Shown here piece after piece: positions 25,157 to 35,131 of a DNA stretch of 64,000 bases. The notes beneath the pieces are model-generated. The model had not been told where the DNA came from. It did not search any database and saw only the letters and a program-made list of their open reading frames with translations. The DNA is from Lachnospiraceae bacterium (GTDB lineage Bacteria; Bacillota; Clostridia; Lachnospirales; Lachnospiraceae): positions 62,001 to 126,000 of the forward strand of contig JAKSPD010000001.1 in assembly GCA_024405115.1 (NCBI GenBank), in the 5' to 3' direction. The position numbers and the translations under genes are program-made. The stretch's first letter is position 1. Every line of letters begins with the position of its first letter.

Positions 25157-27268
25157 TCATCCGCAGACGGCCTTGTTCAGTTTCTTTTCTTTAAGCTTCT
25201 GGCTTAAATACACAGCCAGGATTATCACAATTCCGATAAGGTCCGTAAGCGTTCCGGGGATTATCATGAGGACGCCGCCAAATGCCGAAAGAATCCTATA
25301 TATCACTCCCATGGGGCTTACAAGGTAACCGATGATACCTGCGGATACGCCCAGCATTCCGATTATTGAAGTAACCACCACCGTTACCACCTCGATGGCC
25401 CCGGTATCTATGAAGAGCATTGATGTGTCAAAGGCAAAAATGTAAGGAATCAGGAAAGCCGCAATTGCAAGCTTAGAGGCATTGAAGGCAGTCTTCATGG
25501 GAGGCGCCTTGGCTATCGCCGATCCCGCATATGCCGCAAGCGCCACGGGAGGCGTGATGTCAGCCACTATTCCAAAATAGAAGCAGAACATGTGAGCGGC
25601 CATCATGTTCATGCCCATGCCTGCAGTAAGGATCGGAGCGCAGGTTGTAGCCATGATTATGTAGTTGGCCGTCGTGGGCACTCCCATTCCAAGCACTATG
25701 CAGCAGAGCATCGTGAGTATCAGCGCTATGATGAGCCTGCCGCCTGAAAGACCCACGATTGCTCCAATCAGCACCTGGCCAAGGCCGGTCATTGTGACTA
25801 CTCCCGCGATTATTCCCGCGATTCCGCAGGCAACTCCCACTGAAAGAAAGTTCTTTGTTCCGTTTTCAAGGGCGTCCACGACTTTTGGAAGTTCCTTCCT
25901 GTTTTCACGGCTTACTATATAGTTTGCAATAAGCCCGGCTACTGAAAGGAAGGCGCAGAGCGTAATGCAGTTATCCCCGAGGAATGTCCCTGCGGGAAAT
26001 GACTTTGAAAAGAAGGTCATGAAGAATACCGGCAGAAGCGGAAACGCCATCAGAAGGGATTTCATTCCGCCCTCTTTTTTAATCATGGATACGGATATGC
26101 ACGTAAGGATCGCATAGACTGCGGACGTAGCCATCGTAAACCCGTTCATGATCATGGCCACAAGCGCGATGAGCGGTAAAAGGAGATATATGCTTTTAAT
26201 GACTTCCTTAAACCTTGGAAGCTCTTCCCTTGGTATTCCCTTAAGGTCAAGCTTTTTGGCCATGAGGTGGACCATCAGGAAAATTCCCAGAAAATACAGG
26301 AAGGCCGGAAGGATTGCCCTTATGACGACGTCGGAATATGGGACTCCCACCATTTCCGCCATCAGAAACGCCGCGGCGCCCATGATGGGAGGCATTATCT
26401 GGCCGCCCGTGGATGCGGCAGCCTCTACCGCACCTGCAAACTCAGAAGGGTAGCCAATCTTTTTCATCATGGGTATTGTTACCGATCCCGTTGTCACGGT
26501 ATTTCCCACTGACGAACCGGATACCATGCCGCAAAGTGCTGAGGAAATGACCGCAACTTTGGCAGGTCCTCCTGACGCCCAGCCTGCAAGGCAGTTGGCA
26601 AAGTCGATGAAAAAGCCCGAAACACCCGTGGACTCAAGGAAGGCTCCAAAAATCACAAAAAGCGCGATGTATGTGGAACATACCCCGATGGGCGTGCCCA
26701 GAACTCCCGTCGTAGTATAGAAAAGGTTATATATGACTGTTTTCAGGTCCTTACCGCCGGCTGTAAAGGCATAAATGATGAAAACTGAAGCTACCACGAT
26801 GATTGGTATTCCCGTAACCCTCCTGCAGCATTCAACCAGCACCAGGATTCCCACGATTCCGAAAACTATGAGAAAGGGTATTCCTCCGGGATTGAATACT
26901 GTCTGTATCCTTGTTCCGACACCCACTATCTTCTGGAGGTTCGCAGGATAGAAAAACCAGCAGAAAGAGCCGGCAGCCATCAGCGCGATGTCATACCACG
27001 GGATATGATTTTCCCTCTGCGCCCCCTTTTTTGCCGGGTAGTAAAGGAACACGAGTATTATGAGGATGCCCACAAATAAAGGCCTTCTCACACGTTCATC
27101 GAGCTTTGCAAACATGTTCATCCATATGAGGAAAACGCTTACAAATGCCGATATCCACCGGAGCGCCTTTCCGTAAGCGCCGGTCCATATCCTTACATTT
27201 GACTCCCTGTCATATTTTTTCAGTATGTCATCAACATCTCTTTTTACTGCATCATTCATCAAAATCAC
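25157..27268 (-). CDS. TRAP transporter fused permease (TAXI-type, DctQM fusion)
   Basis: A 703-residue membrane protein in which the small and large TRAP permease subunits are fused. Many hydrophobic helices and the TRAP-M repeats are visible (GSSVGNTVTTGSVTIPMMKKIGYPSEFAGAVEA region; GMGVPTTANYIIMATTCAP; GIVADITPPVALAAYAG). The family imports carboxylates or amino-acid-like solutes with an ion gradient. It overlaps the DUF1850 gene by 4 bases; TAXI binding protein, DUF1850 and fused permease together form a recognised TAXI-TRAP set. Substrate unknown. Confidence 0.93.
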   Translation of the reverse strand: MILMNDAVKRDVDDILKKYDRESNVRIWTGAYGKALRWISAFVSVFLIWMNMFAKLDERVRRPLFVGILIILVFLYYPAKKGAQRENHIPWYDIALMAAGSFCWFFYPANLQKIVGVGTRIQTVFNPGGIPFLIVFGIVGILVLVECCRRVTGIPIIVVASVFIIYAFTAGGKDLKTVIYNLFYTTTGVLGTPIGVCSTYIALFVIFGAFLESTGVSGFFIDFANCLAGWASGGPAKVAVISSALCGMVSGSSVGNTVTTGSVTIPMMKKIGYPSEFAGAVEAAASTGGQIMPPIMGAAAFLMAEMVGVPYSDVVIRAILPAFLYFLGIFLMVHLMAKKLDLKGIPREELPRFKEVIKSIYLLLPLIALVAMIMNGFTMATSAVYAILTCISVSMIKKEGGMKSLLMAFPLLPVFFMTFFSKSFPAGTFLGDNCITLCAFLSVAGLIANYIVSRENRKELPKVVDALENGTKNFLSVGVACGIAGIIAGVVTMTGLGQVLIGAIVGLSGGRLIIALILTMLCCIVLGMGVPTTANYIIMATTCAPILTAGMGMNMMAAHMFCFYFGIVADITPPVALAAYAGSAIAKAPPMKTAFNASKLAIAAFLIPYIFAFDTSMLFIDTGAIEVVTVVVTSIIGMLGVSAGIIGYLVSPMGVIYRILSAFGGVLMIIPGTLTDLIGIVIILAVYLSQKLKEKKLNKAVCG

Positions 27269-27750
27269 CTGAAATAAAGCTTCTCACAGTTAAATCTCAC
27301 CGCGGCATTTCTTCCGCACAGTTCCCTAAGGCTCACATCCTCTCCGCCCACATTGAGCACATGGTCATAAACAGTTCCTACTATGTAGCCCACATTGTCA
27401 CGGTTTTCATGTATCCCGCTTATAAGCATCCCGCCGTCATCTGAAAAGGAAAGCCTTTCCCCCGGATTAAGCTCGCTCTGCACACCTGCGCCAAAGCCGT
27501 AATAAAGGCACTCCTCGACAAATATGTGTCCGTCCTCTATTTCATAGATGTCCGTGACCGGGGTGCGGTTTACCGAATGCACAAAGGACACGGAAAAGCA
27601 CTCCCCGTCTTTTGCCGGATAACTTGCCATAAGTTTTCCCGTATCCCTGTCTCTCACGGTCAGAAATATGGAACCGCCATATAAAAATGTAAGAGCCGCC
27701 GCAATGGCAGTTACTGCCACTAGGGCGGCTGTAATCTTTAGCTTACGCAT
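27265..27750 (-). CDS. DUF1850 protein of a TAXI-TRAP transporter
   Basis: A 161-residue protein with an N-terminal membrane anchor or signal (ITAALVAVTAIAAALTFLY) and a DUF1850 core with VSFVHSVNRTPVTDIYEI and FGAGVQSEL. DUF1850 genes are usually found between TAXI binding protein and fused permease genes, as here. Role in transport not established. Confidence 0.85.
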   Translation of the reverse strand: MRKLKITAALVAVTAIAAALTFLYGGSIFLTVRDRDTGKLMASYPAKDGECFSVSFVHSVNRTPVTDIYEIEDGHIFVEECLYYGFGAGVQSELNPGERLSFSDDGGMLISGIHENRDNVGYIVGTVYDHVLNVGGEDVSLRELCGRNAAVRFNCEKLYFR

Positions 27751-27755
27751 GTCTT

Positions 27756-28706
27756 TTACTTGATGACTCCAATTTCCTTATAATACTTTTCGGCACCGGG
27801 ATGAAGGGGAACTAATCCTGAAAGCGCCGCCTTCCCTGCGTCAAGGGAACCGAACTTCGCATGTGCCTTTAAAAGTGAGTCCTTATTTTCAAACATCTTT
27901 TTAGTAAATTCATACACCGCATCCTCTGAAAGGGAATCCGCCGCGGCAAGCGTTGCCTGAACCGCCACACATACCACGTCCTTATCCTGTCCGGTATATG
28001 TTCCCTTAGGAAGGTCATCCCTTATAAGGAACGGATAAGCATCCTGAATAAGTGAAAGCTCCTTATCCGTAAGAGAGACCAGGTTGAGTTCGTTCGATGC
28101 CGCATATTCAACGATTGCGGTGGTGGGGGCTCCTGCCACTGTGAATGCCGCATCTATCTTCCCGTCACGAAGCTGGTCAACGCCATCCTGGAATGAGCCG
28201 TTTACAGCCTTTATGTCATTTTTTCCAATTCCTGCAGCAGAAAGGATCTGCCATGCGTTAATCTCTGTTCCTGAACCCACGTCTCCCACGCATACCGTCT
28301 TTCCCTTAAGGTCTGAAACGCAGTTAATGCCGGGTTTTGCAAGTATCTGGACCGTCTCGTTATAGATGCCGGCCACCCAGAGTGCCTTTTTCTCAGGCTT
28401 TCCGTCAAATGAATTAATTCCCTCATGTGCATACGTAAGGACGTCTGACTGCAGTATGGCCATCTGTGCCTCTCCGTCAGTGATCATGTTTACGTTTGCC
28501 ACCGATGCACCTGTCGATTCCACGGTGATGTTCATCTTTGGAAGAAGCGGCCCGAGCACGGTCTGCAGGACTCCGCCCACCGCATAATATGTTCCTGATG
28601 TCCCTCCGGTTGCAAGGACTACCTTTCCTGTATCCTTTGCGGCACTGCATGCCGCAGCAGATATGATCAGTGCTGCTGTCATGATGACAGATAAAATTCT
28701 TTTCAT
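27756..28706 (-). CDS. TAXI-family TRAP transporter solute-binding lipoprotein
   Basis: A 316-residue exported binding protein. A lipoprotein signal ends at ISAAACSAA (Cys20). The mature start VVLATGGTSGTYYAVGGVL is the TAXI hallmark, followed by TGASVANVNMI and GDVGSGTEINAWQIL. It captures the solute for the fused permease. It is transcribed from a promoter shared with the divergent LysR gene region. Confidence 0.92.
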   Translation of the reverse strand: MKRILSVIMTAALIISAAACSAAKDTGKVVLATGGTSGTYYAVGGVLQTVLGPLLPKMNITVESTGASVANVNMITDGEAQMAILQSDVLTYAHEGINSFDGKPEKKALWVAGIYNETVQILAKPGINCVSDLKGKTVCVGDVGSGTEINAWQILSAAGIGKNDIKAVNGSFQDGVDQLRDGKIDAAFTVAGAPTTAIVEYAASNELNLVSLTDKELSLIQDAYPFLIRDDLPKGTYTGQDKDVVCVAVQATLAAADSLSEDAVYEFTKKMFENKDSLLKAHAKFGSLDAGKAALSGLVPLHPGAEKYYKEIGVIK

Positions 28707-28740
28707 TGCTTACTCTCCTAAGTTTTTATTGATCTTGCGC

Positions 28741-28769
28741 TTGACCGTTGTCTGATTTTATACTACACT
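28741..28769 (+). promoter_or_regulatory. Promoter of the LysR-type regulator gene
   Basis: TTGACC at 28741-28746, a 17-base spacer and TACACT at 28764-28769. Start near 28776, upstream of the inverted repeat at 28794-28815, which would then lie inside the LysR leader. Confidence 0.55.
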
Positions 28770-28785
28770 AACTACAGCTTATCAA
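28757..28785 (-). promoter_or_regulatory. Promoter of the TAXI-TRAP operon
   Basis: On the minus strand TTGATA (28785-28780), a 17-base spacer and TATAAA (28762-28757); start near 28750. It interleaves with the oppositely directed LysR promoter. Confidence 0.65.
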
Positions 28786-28793
28786 TGATGATA

Positions 28794-28815
28794 TTCACAA
28801 CATTTATCTTGTGAA
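28794..28815. promoter_or_regulatory. LysR-type binding site (perfect inverted repeat)
   Basis: TTCACAA, 8 bases, TTGTGAA. It contains the T-N11-A type symmetry of LysR regulators. It is centred about 54 bases upstream of the predicted TAXI operon start, where LysR activators bind, and overlaps the transcribed leader of the regulator itself, where binding would repress it. Confidence 0.7.
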
Positions 28816-28827
28816 CAAGGAGCGCAC

Positions 28828-29754
28828 ATGAACCTTCAGAATCTTCAGTACTTTCTCGCGGTCGAAAAGGAAAAGAGTATCACAAAAGCCGCGGAATCCC
28901 TTGGAATCACGCAGCAGGCCTTAAGCAGCCAGATTTCACGCCTTGAACAGGAATACGGCTGTACCTTTTTTGACAGGCGTCACGGATATAACCTCACACA
29001 GTCAGGAAAACGTTTTTATGATTCTGCAAGGCAGATCCTAAACATAGATTCTGAAACCGTAAGGATAATTAATGACATAAACAAAAACAGGCTGGGTGAA
29101 CTTAAGATAGGCATTTCTTTTTCAAGGGGACAGGCCATACTCCCCCTCATACTTCCTGAATTCCATGAGAAATACCCCAATATCCAGCTTGAGGTCCTTG
29201 AGGGAAGTACCCATAAGCTTGAGGAGGACCTTGCAAAAGGAACCATAGACCTTCTTATAGGATATGCACCCTTCATGCTGGAAACGGTGGTGACGGAGGA
29301 ACTGATAAGGGAACGTATTTATCTGGCTGTCCCGGATAACAGAAAGTTTTCACCTTTAATAAATGAATACCGGGAAAAGAATGACCTTTCACTTTTTTCC
29401 GGCTGTCCGTTCATTCTTTTAAAAGGCAATGACAGGATACGTACACTTGTGAATGCGGAGTTCCACCGTTACAGGGTCACTCCGAATGTGGTCCTTGAGA
29501 CTGAAAACATACAGACGGCCTTCTCACTTGCTTCAGCCGGAATGGGCATCACCGTGTGTCCGGAGCTTTACCTTAACAGTCCCTATACCATAGCCGGAGA
29601 ACCCGATTCAACAGTCAGAAACCACGTGACAATACTCCCATTCCCCGGAAACCGTTATTCCGACACGGTTGCAATCGGTTACAGTTATGAAAGATACCTG
29701 AGCACGGCAGCAAAGGACTTTATTAAGATCACAATAAAAAAGCTCAGGCAGTGA
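28828..29754 (+). CDS. LysR-family transcriptional regulator
   Basis: A 308-residue regulator. A winged helix-turn-helix is at residues 1-60 (NLQNLQYFLAVEKEKSITKAAESLGITQQALS), followed by a periplasmic-binding-protein-like effector domain (about 90-300). It is divergent from the TAXI-TRAP operon and has a perfect LysR site between them, so it most likely controls that transporter in response to its substrate. The ribosome binding site AAGGAG lies 7 bases before the ATG. Confidence 0.93.
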   Translation: MNLQNLQYFLAVEKEKSITKAAESLGITQQALSSQISRLEQEYGCTFFDRRHGYNLTQSGKRFYDSARQILNIDSETVRIINDINKNRLGELKIGISFSRGQAILPLILPEFHEKYPNIQLEVLEGSTHKLEEDLAKGTIDLLIGYAPFMLETVVTEELIRERIYLAVPDNRKFSPLINEYREKNDLSLFSGCPFILLKGNDRIRTLVNAEFHRYRVTPNVVLETENIQTAFSLASAGMGITVCPELYLNSPYTIAGEPDSTVRNHVTILPFPGNRYSDTVAIGYSYERYLSTAAKDFIKITIKKLRQ

Positions 29755-29767
29755 ATGCTGCCTGAGC
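29736..29767 (-). terminator. Terminator of the YkvI-like gene overlapping the 3' end of the LysR gene
   Basis: GCTCAGGCAG (29742-29751) and CTGCCTGAGC (29758-29767) form a perfect 10-base stem with a 6-base loop. On the minus strand TTTTTT follows. The left arm encodes the last codons of the LysR protein (Leu-Arg-Gln). On the plus strand no U-tract follows. Confidence 0.85.
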
Positions 29768-29788
29768 ATGATTAATTGTACTTTACGT

Positions 29789-30898
29789 TTAGCCGGCTTT
29801 TTTCAGTTTTACCGCATTTATCAGAAGGAACACAACGCTTACAAGTTCCACGTAACCAAATACCGGATAGACATGCCTTACGAGATTCGAAAAGCCGAGA
29901 AGGCTTGCAAGGAAGTTCAATGTCCCCAGTACACAGACGAATATAAGCTTCTTCCTTCCCGTAATGATGCGCTTTATTTCAAGATTTGAAACCACTGCGA
30001 CCATTGATGACTGCGTGACCCCGAACATCGCAAGGAAAATGAGCACGCCGTATACCCACAGGGCCAAAGGCCCCACGGTTTTGGCAACCATCAGCATGGG
30101 GAGTTCCTCATCAACCACGCCGGGAGTCCCCGCAACGGACAGCATTATAAGCACCGCCATTATAAGCAGGCCTGCACCTCCAATCGCGGCTCCTCCAATT
30201 GCATTTCTGAGGCCGCCATTTACTTTTTTTGCCAGAGGTCCCAGAAGTGCTATGGAACCGTCAATGTTAAGTGCCATGTAATTTACCGCGGATAACGGCC
30301 ACGGCCCCAGCATCGGATTTACGGACACTTCTGAAAAATCAATCCCAGGCGGTCCGATGCTGATAAGCCTTGCCACGCTTATTATTATGGTGGCTGCTAC
30401 AAGGAATGGAACAGATTTGCTGAACACGGCCACCATGCCTTCAAGTCCCTTATATGCCACAAATGCACCAAGTGCTGACACTATGAGGCATCCAACCCAT
30501 GCAGGTACTCGTAGAAGCGACACGAAAAGCCCGCCTATTCCCGCTGTCATGATTGCCCCTATTGAGAAGAACAGAAAGATGCCCACCCAGCTGAAAAAGC
30601 CCTTTATGAAAGGACTGTCCCATGGCGAGATTATGTCATCCATTGCCTCTTTCCCGCTTTTAAGCACTATCCACATGATGACTGCCGTAATGACTACCAG
30701 AAGAAGGACCGCCAGGAAAAGTCCGGCAAACCCCATGGCGCCATAAGAGCCAAAATACTGCCATAGTTCCTTTCCGGAAACATAACCTGCCCCCAGAAAG
30801 CAGCCGGCAAAGGTTAGACCCATTTTTATTGTTCCGATATCCTTCTTCATATATCCTTTACTTACATTAAAACTTATGACAGGTGTTCCGTTGCCCAT
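29789..30898 (-). CDS. YkvI-like polytopic membrane protein (amino-acid/cation symporter fold)
   Basis: A 369-residue protein with about ten hydrophobic helices and the first-helix motif FAGCFLGAGYVSGKELWQYF, as in Bacillus YkvI and related LeuT-fold transporters. Substrate is unknown. Two starts are plausible: the ATG at 30898 (AAAGGAG 8 bases upstream, used here) and an internal ATG at 30850 (AAAGGA 3 bases upstream), where the family similarity begins (MKKDIGTIKMGL). Confidence 0.8.
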   Translation of the reverse strand: MGNGTPVISFNVSKGYMKKDIGTIKMGLTFAGCFLGAGYVSGKELWQYFGSYGAMGFAGLFLAVLLLVVITAVIMWIVLKSGKEAMDDIISPWDSPFIKGFFSWVGIFLFFSIGAIMTAGIGGLFVSLLRVPAWVGCLIVSALGAFVAYKGLEGMVAVFSKSVPFLVAATIIISVARLISIGPPGIDFSEVSVNPMLGPWPLSAVNYMALNIDGSIALLGPLAKKVNGGLRNAIGGAAIGGAGLLIMAVLIMLSVAGTPGVVDEELPMLMVAKTVGPLALWVYGVLIFLAMFGVTQSSMVAVVSNLEIKRIITGRKKLIFVCVLGTLNFLASLLGFSNLVRHVYPVFGYVELVSVVFLLINAVKLKKAG

Positions 30899-30965
30899 CC
30901 GGATATCTCCTTTCAGATTTCCCCTTACGGGAACAGGTTCTCAACAGTTGGATTGTACATAAACA

Positions 30966-31005
30966 TGAAAAATAAATCAAGGTGGAGCTTCTGCCCCACC
31001 CTGAT
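30966..31005 (-). terminator. clpB terminator
   Basis: On the minus strand ATCAGGGTGG and CCACCTTGAT (31005-30975) form an imperfect stem followed by a T-rich tract ending in TTTTT. Confidence 0.8.
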
Positions 31006-31028
31006 CATAATCAGTTATCTTTTATCAT

Positions 31029-33617
31029 TTATTTTCTGTTGACCGTAAGATGTCCGTCGCTCACGCTGATGAGCATCGTGTCGCCTTCGTTTATCCTGCC
31101 CTCAAGTATCGCCTTTGCGGCAATGGTCTCAACATTCTTCTGGATGTAACGCTTAAGCGGTCTTGCACCAAACTGCGGATCAAATCCGTTGTCAACACAG
31201 AATCCCTTTGCCTCATCAGTAAGTTCAATGACGATGTCCCTGTCCTTAAGCCTTCTGTTGATGTCCTTCACGCAGAGGTCAACGATCATCGTGATGTTTT
31301 CCTTTGTAAGGGGCTTGAACATTATGATCTCGTCAAGACGGTTTAAAAACTCCGGTCTGAAAGACTGCTTCAGAAGCGCATGTACTGCGTCCTGTGCGGA
31401 TTCACTGATCTCTCCTGTCTCCTCATTGATTCCCTCAAGAAGGTACTGGCTTCCAAGGTTTGAGGTAAGGATGATTACAGTGTTCTTAAAGTCCACGGTG
31501 CGTCCCTGAGAATCAGTGATCCTTCCGTCGTCAAGCACCTGTAAGAGGATGTTGAACACATCAGGATGTGCCTTTTCAATCTCATCAAAGAGCACCACGC
31601 TGTAGGGCTTTCTTCTTACGGCTTCAGTCAGCTGTCCGCCCTCATCGTATCCCACATATCCGGGAGGCGCTCCGATAAGCCTTGACACGGAGAATTTCTC
31701 CATGTACTCGGTCATGTCGATACGCACGATGTTGTTTTCGTCATCAAACAGGTTTTCAGCCAGTGCCTTTGCAAGCTCAGTCTTACCAACACCCGTGGGT
31801 CCAAGGAACAGAAAGCTTCCTATGGGCTTTGTGGGGTCCTTGATACCTGCCTTTGAACGGATTATGGCCTCAGAAACCTTTGTGACTGCCTCATCCTGAC
31901 CCACTACCCTCTTATGAAGCTCGTCGTCAAGATGAAGTACCTTTGAACGCTCGCTCTCTGAAAGCTTTGATACCGGGATTCCTGTCCACTTTGAAACGAT
32001 TGCGGCAATCTCCTCATCCTCCACCGCTTCATGTACAAGCTCATGGCCCTCTGTTTTCTGGCGTTCCTCTTCTTCCTTAAGTTCCTTCTGGAGCTGCGGT
32101 AACTCACCGTACAGGATGGATCCTGCCTTCTCATAGTCGCCCTTCCTCTGGTAGAGTTCAGCCTCGTTCTTCTTAGTCTCTATCTTTTCGCGGAGGGCTG
32201 ACAGCCTGTCGGCTGAGCCTTTCTCGTATTCCCATTTAGCCTTCTGTGAACTGAATTCATCCTTAAGCTCGTAAAGCTCCTTCTGAAGCTCTGAAAGCCT
32301 TTCGGCTGATGCCTGGTCTGTTTCCTTCTTAAGGGCGGTCTCCTCAATCTCAAGCTGCGTGATTTTTCTCTGCATAAGGTCAAGCTCCGCGGGAAGCTGG
32401 TTCATGTCAGTCTTTATCATTGCGCATGCCTCGTCCACAAGGTCGATTGCCTTATCAGGAAGGAAACGGTCTGAAATGTAACGGTCTGAAAGTGTTGCTG
32501 CCGCAACAAGTGCGGAGTCAGTAATCTTTACGCCGTGGTACACCTCGTAACGTTCCTTGATGCCACGGAGGATTGATATAGTGTCCTCAACGCTCGGTTC
32601 GTCAACCATTACCGGCTGGAAACGTCTTTCAAGTGCGGCATCCTTTTCAATCTGCCTGTACTCATCAAGTGTCGTTGCACCGATACAGTGGAGTTCACCC
32701 CTTGCAAGCATGGGCTTTAACATGTTTCCGGCATCCATTGAGCCCTCGGTCTTTCCTGCGCCCACTATCGTATGGATTTCATCAATGAAGAGGATTATCT
32801 TTCCGTCAGACTCCTGTACTTCCTTAAGTACTGCCTTAAGCCTTTCCTCGAACTCACCCCTGTACTTTGCACCGGCCAGAAGCGCACCCATGTCAAGAGC
32901 AAACACTGACTTGTCCTTTAAGGAATCCGGTACGTCCCCGCGCACGATTCTCTGTGCAAGGCCCTCCACCACGGCAGTCTTGCCCACACCGGGCTCACCG
33001 ATCAATACGGGGTTGTTCTTTGTCTTTCTTGAAAGTATCCTGATGACGTTCCTTATTTCAGAGTCACGTCCGATTACCGGGTCAAGTTTCTGGTCCCTTG
33101 CCCTTTCAACAAGGTCATATCCGTACTTTGAAAGTGCCTCATATGTGCTTTCGGGGTCATCCGTCATTACCTTCTGGTTTCCACGCACTTCGGAAAGCAC
33201 CTTGAGGAACCCCTCCTTCGTGATGTTATGACCTGCAAAAAGGTTCTTTAAGTTCCTGTCGGCGTTCTTAAGCATGGCCAGGAAAATATGCTCCACCGAT
33301 ACATACTCGTCACCCATTGCCTTTGCATGGTCTTCAGCTTCCGTGAGGACACGGTTCGCGTCGTTTGAGAAGTAAAGCTGTGCTGAATCACCGCTTACCT
33401 TCGGAAGGCGGGCAATGATTCCCTCAAGCTCATCCTGGAAGCTGTCCGCATTTACGCTCATCTTTGCCAGAAGGCGCTTTATAAGGCTGTCGTCAAGGCG
33501 CAGAAGGCTTAAAAGGATGTGCTCCTGTTCTATCTGCTGGTTGCCGTATTCAGTTGCAATCTTCTCGCAGCCCTGAATGCTTTCGATTGATTTCTTTGTA
33601 AATTTATTGATATTCAT
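31029..33617 (-). CDS. clpB: ATP-dependent disaggregase ClpB
   Basis: An 862-residue Hsp100 chaperone that, with DnaK, rescues aggregated proteins. In order: the N-terminal substrate domain (about 1-150), AAA1 with Walker [11 protein letters not shown], the long coiled-coil middle domain (about 400-525) that separates ClpB from ClpA/ClpC, AAA2 with Walker [11 protein letters not shown], and a D2-small domain at the end. It is preceded by a near-perfect sigma-A promoter that overlaps a CIRCE operator, so HrcA controls it. Confidence 0.97.
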   Translation of the reverse strand: MNINKFTKKSIESIQGCEKIATEYGNQQIEQEHILLSLLRLDDSLIKRLLAKMSVNADSFQDELEGIIARLPKVSGDSAQLYFSNDANRVLTEAEDHAKAMGDEYVSVEHIFLAMLKNADRNLKNLFAGHNITKEGFLKVLSEVRGNQKVMTDDPESTYEALSKYGYDLVERARDQKLDPVIGRDSEIRNVIRILSRKTKNNPVLIGEPGVGKTAVVEGLAQRIVRGDVPDSLKDKSVFALDMGALLAGAKYRGEFEERLKAVLKEVQESDGKIILFIDEIHTIVGAGKTEGSMDAGNMLKPMLARGELHCIGATTLDEYRQIEKDAALERRFQPVMVDEPSVEDTISILRGIKERYEVYHGVKITDSALVAAATLSDRYISDRFLPDKAIDLVDEACAMIKTDMNQLPAELDLMQRKITQLEIEETALKKETDQASAERLSELQKELYELKDEFSSQKAKWEYEKGSADRLSALREKIETKKNEAELYQRKGDYEKAGSILYGELPQLQKELKEEEERQKTEGHELVHEAVEDEEIAAIVSKWTGIPVSKLSESERSKVLHLDDELHKRVVGQDEAVTKVSEAIIRSKAGIKDPTKPIGSFLFLGPTGVGKTELAKALAENLFDDENNIVRIDMTEYMEKFSVSRLIGAPPGYVGYDEGGQLTEAVRRKPYSVVLFDEIEKAHPDVFNILLQVLDDGRITDSQGRTVDFKNTVIILTSNLGSQYLLEGINEETGEISESAQDAVHALLKQSFRPEFLNRLDEIIMFKPLTKENITMIVDLCVKDINRRLKDRDIVIELTDEAKGFCVDNGFDPQFGARPLKRYIQKNVETIAAKAILEGRINEGDTMLISVSDGHLTVNRK

Positions 33618-33660
33618 GTCTTATCCTCCTTTCGAGGCTGATTTCTTTTTTGACAATCGT

Positions 33661-33689
33661 ATTATATCTCTAATTGTTAGCACTGTCAA
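33661..33689 (-). promoter_or_regulatory. clpB promoter
   Basis: On the minus strand TTGACA (33689-33684), a 17-base spacer and TATAAT (33666-33661): a full consensus sigma-A promoter. Confidence 0.85.
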
Positions 33690-33703
33690 GCTTTGAGTGC
33701 TAA
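33677..33703. promoter_or_regulatory. CIRCE operator (HrcA binding site)
   Basis: TTAGCACTG, 9 bases, GAGTGCTAA. It differs from consensus TTAGCACTC-N9-GAGTGCTAA by one base. It overlaps the -35 box of the clpB promoter, consistent with HrcA repression relieved by heat. Confidence 0.9.
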
Positions 33704-33763
33704 TTGCATTAAAAACTCATAAATGACTTAAGTGATATACTTATAGAAAGACCGTTTCCGTTA

Positions 33764-33772
33764 TGCTATACT
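33764..33772 (+). promoter_or_regulatory. Possible extended -10 promoter for the acyltransferase gene
   Basis: TGC followed by TATACT (33767-33772), about 35 bases before the ATG. The -35 region is weak (TAGAAA), as allowed for extended -10 promoters. Confidence 0.4.
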
Positions 33773-33812
33773 TTTAAGAACACATCCCATGATAAAGAAA
33801 GACGGACTTTGA

Positions 33813-35126
33813 ATGGACAGGTTATTTGAGAATAAGAAAATTTCTGTAATATTCTGGAGCATGCTGACAGCCTGCATCCTTTTACTTCTTCCGACATTCG
33901 TACGTAAGCTCGCGTGCGGGCATCTTACAGCCGCCGCCATAGTGGTGGTGTGCGGTTATGTCATAACCTTAAGAAAGAGCCTTAAGGATGTGAAATTCAC
34001 AGCCACTTCACTGGGACTTAAAAAGCAGGAAGGCAGGGACATGCGTTATGACTGGCTCAGACTCATCTGCATCCTCATGGTAATAATGGTACATGCCATA
34101 GATGGCCGCATGCCGTTCATTTCAGAACCCGGAAACAACATAATCCTGGGATACGAGGTACATGCAGGTGATACCTTCCTCTATCTGATGCACATACTGC
34201 GTCTTATCTGTATGTCAGGCAACATGCTCTTTCTGATGCTTTCAGGTGCACTGCTTCTTAGGTACAGGGAGAATGAAGGCGTGGGCGGCTTTTACTACAA
34301 AAGATTTTTAAAGGTCATCATACCGATGGCGGCCGCTACCGCGTTTTACCTCTGGATAGGGATGAAGGTTCCCAAGGTTGATTTCCAGTACTTAAGGGAT
34401 GTTGTCCATAACATCTGGGTGGCCAATTACGATGACACCCCATTCTACTGGATCCTTTACGTCATACTTTCACTTTATGTCGTGTTCCCGTTCTTCCGGT
34501 ACATGTTTAAGGACATGCCGTATAAGGTGCTGACCTCGTTCGTGGCCGTATGCATCATTTTCATGTTCCTTCAGTCAGGTAACCGCACAAATCCCATCCA
34601 GATCACCACGTTCATGGCACAGTGGATGGCTTTCCCGGTCATGGGATACTGGCTCGTACAGCCTGAGACCGAAAAGTATTACAGGCCCCTCAAGATACTT
34701 GGACTTCTGTCACTCATTTACTGCTGTCTGCTCATCCGTAAGTATGGCGATTACAGCGCATACACCCAGAGGATCATGTGGTACACCCCCACGCTTTCAT
34801 TCCTTGTAATGGGTGAGTTTGCCCTCATTTTTGACGTAAAGGCCTTCCGTAAAAAACAGAACGTTTTTCTCCGTTTTTTCGGCAGATACAGCTTTTCCAT
34901 CATCCTCATCCACTGGTTCTGCCTGCACTTCATAACAAGGAGGTTCCTGAGGGTGCTTGACCCGACCGTGCTGGGATTGGGTATCGCGTATGACTTCATT
35001 GTCACGGTACTGACATCCATGGCCGTGGCATTCATTTTTGAAAACTATGTGGTGGGCACGGTCACACACGTGATAGAAAAAGCGGTATCCCTCATAAAGA
35101 AGATACCGCTTCCAAAATTCAGATAA
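33813..35126 (+). CDS. Membrane acyltransferase (acyltransferase_3, OafA/YrhL-like)
   Basis: A 437-residue protein with about a dozen hydrophobic helices. After two leading helices comes the family entry RYDWLRLICILMVIMVHAID, with the conserved R and H, then GNMLFLMLSGALLLRYR and VLTSMAVAFIFENYV near the end. Members O-acetylate or O-succinylate surface polysaccharides, peptidoglycan or macrolides at the membrane. It stands alone on the plus strand between clpB and an L,D-transpeptidase. Confidence 0.9.
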   Translation: MDRLFENKKISVIFWSMLTACILLLLPTFVRKLACGHLTAAAIVVVCGYVITLRKSLKDVKFTATSLGLKKQEGRDMRYDWLRLICILMVIMVHAIDGRMPFISEPGNNIILGYEVHAGDTFLYLMHILRLICMSGNMLFLMLSGALLLRYRENEGVGGFYYKRFLKVIIPMAAATAFYLWIGMKVPKVDFQYLRDVVHNIWVANYDDTPFYWILYVILSLYVVFPFFRYMFKDMPYKVLTSFVAVCIIFMFLQSGNRTNPIQITTFMAQWMAFPVMGYWLVQPETEKYYRPLKILGLLSLIYCCLLIRKYGDYSAYTQRIMWYTPTLSFLVMGEFALIFDVKAFRKKQNVFLRFFGRYSFSIILIHWFCLHFITRRFLRVLDPTVLGLGIAYDFIVTVLTSMAVAFIFENYVVGTVTHVIEKAVSLIKKIPLPKFR

Positions 35127-35131
35127 GGAAC

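Noticed and set aside
32557..33231. Plus-strand frame of 224 residues opposite clpB
   Set aside because: Antisense shadow of conserved AAA1 coding sequence.
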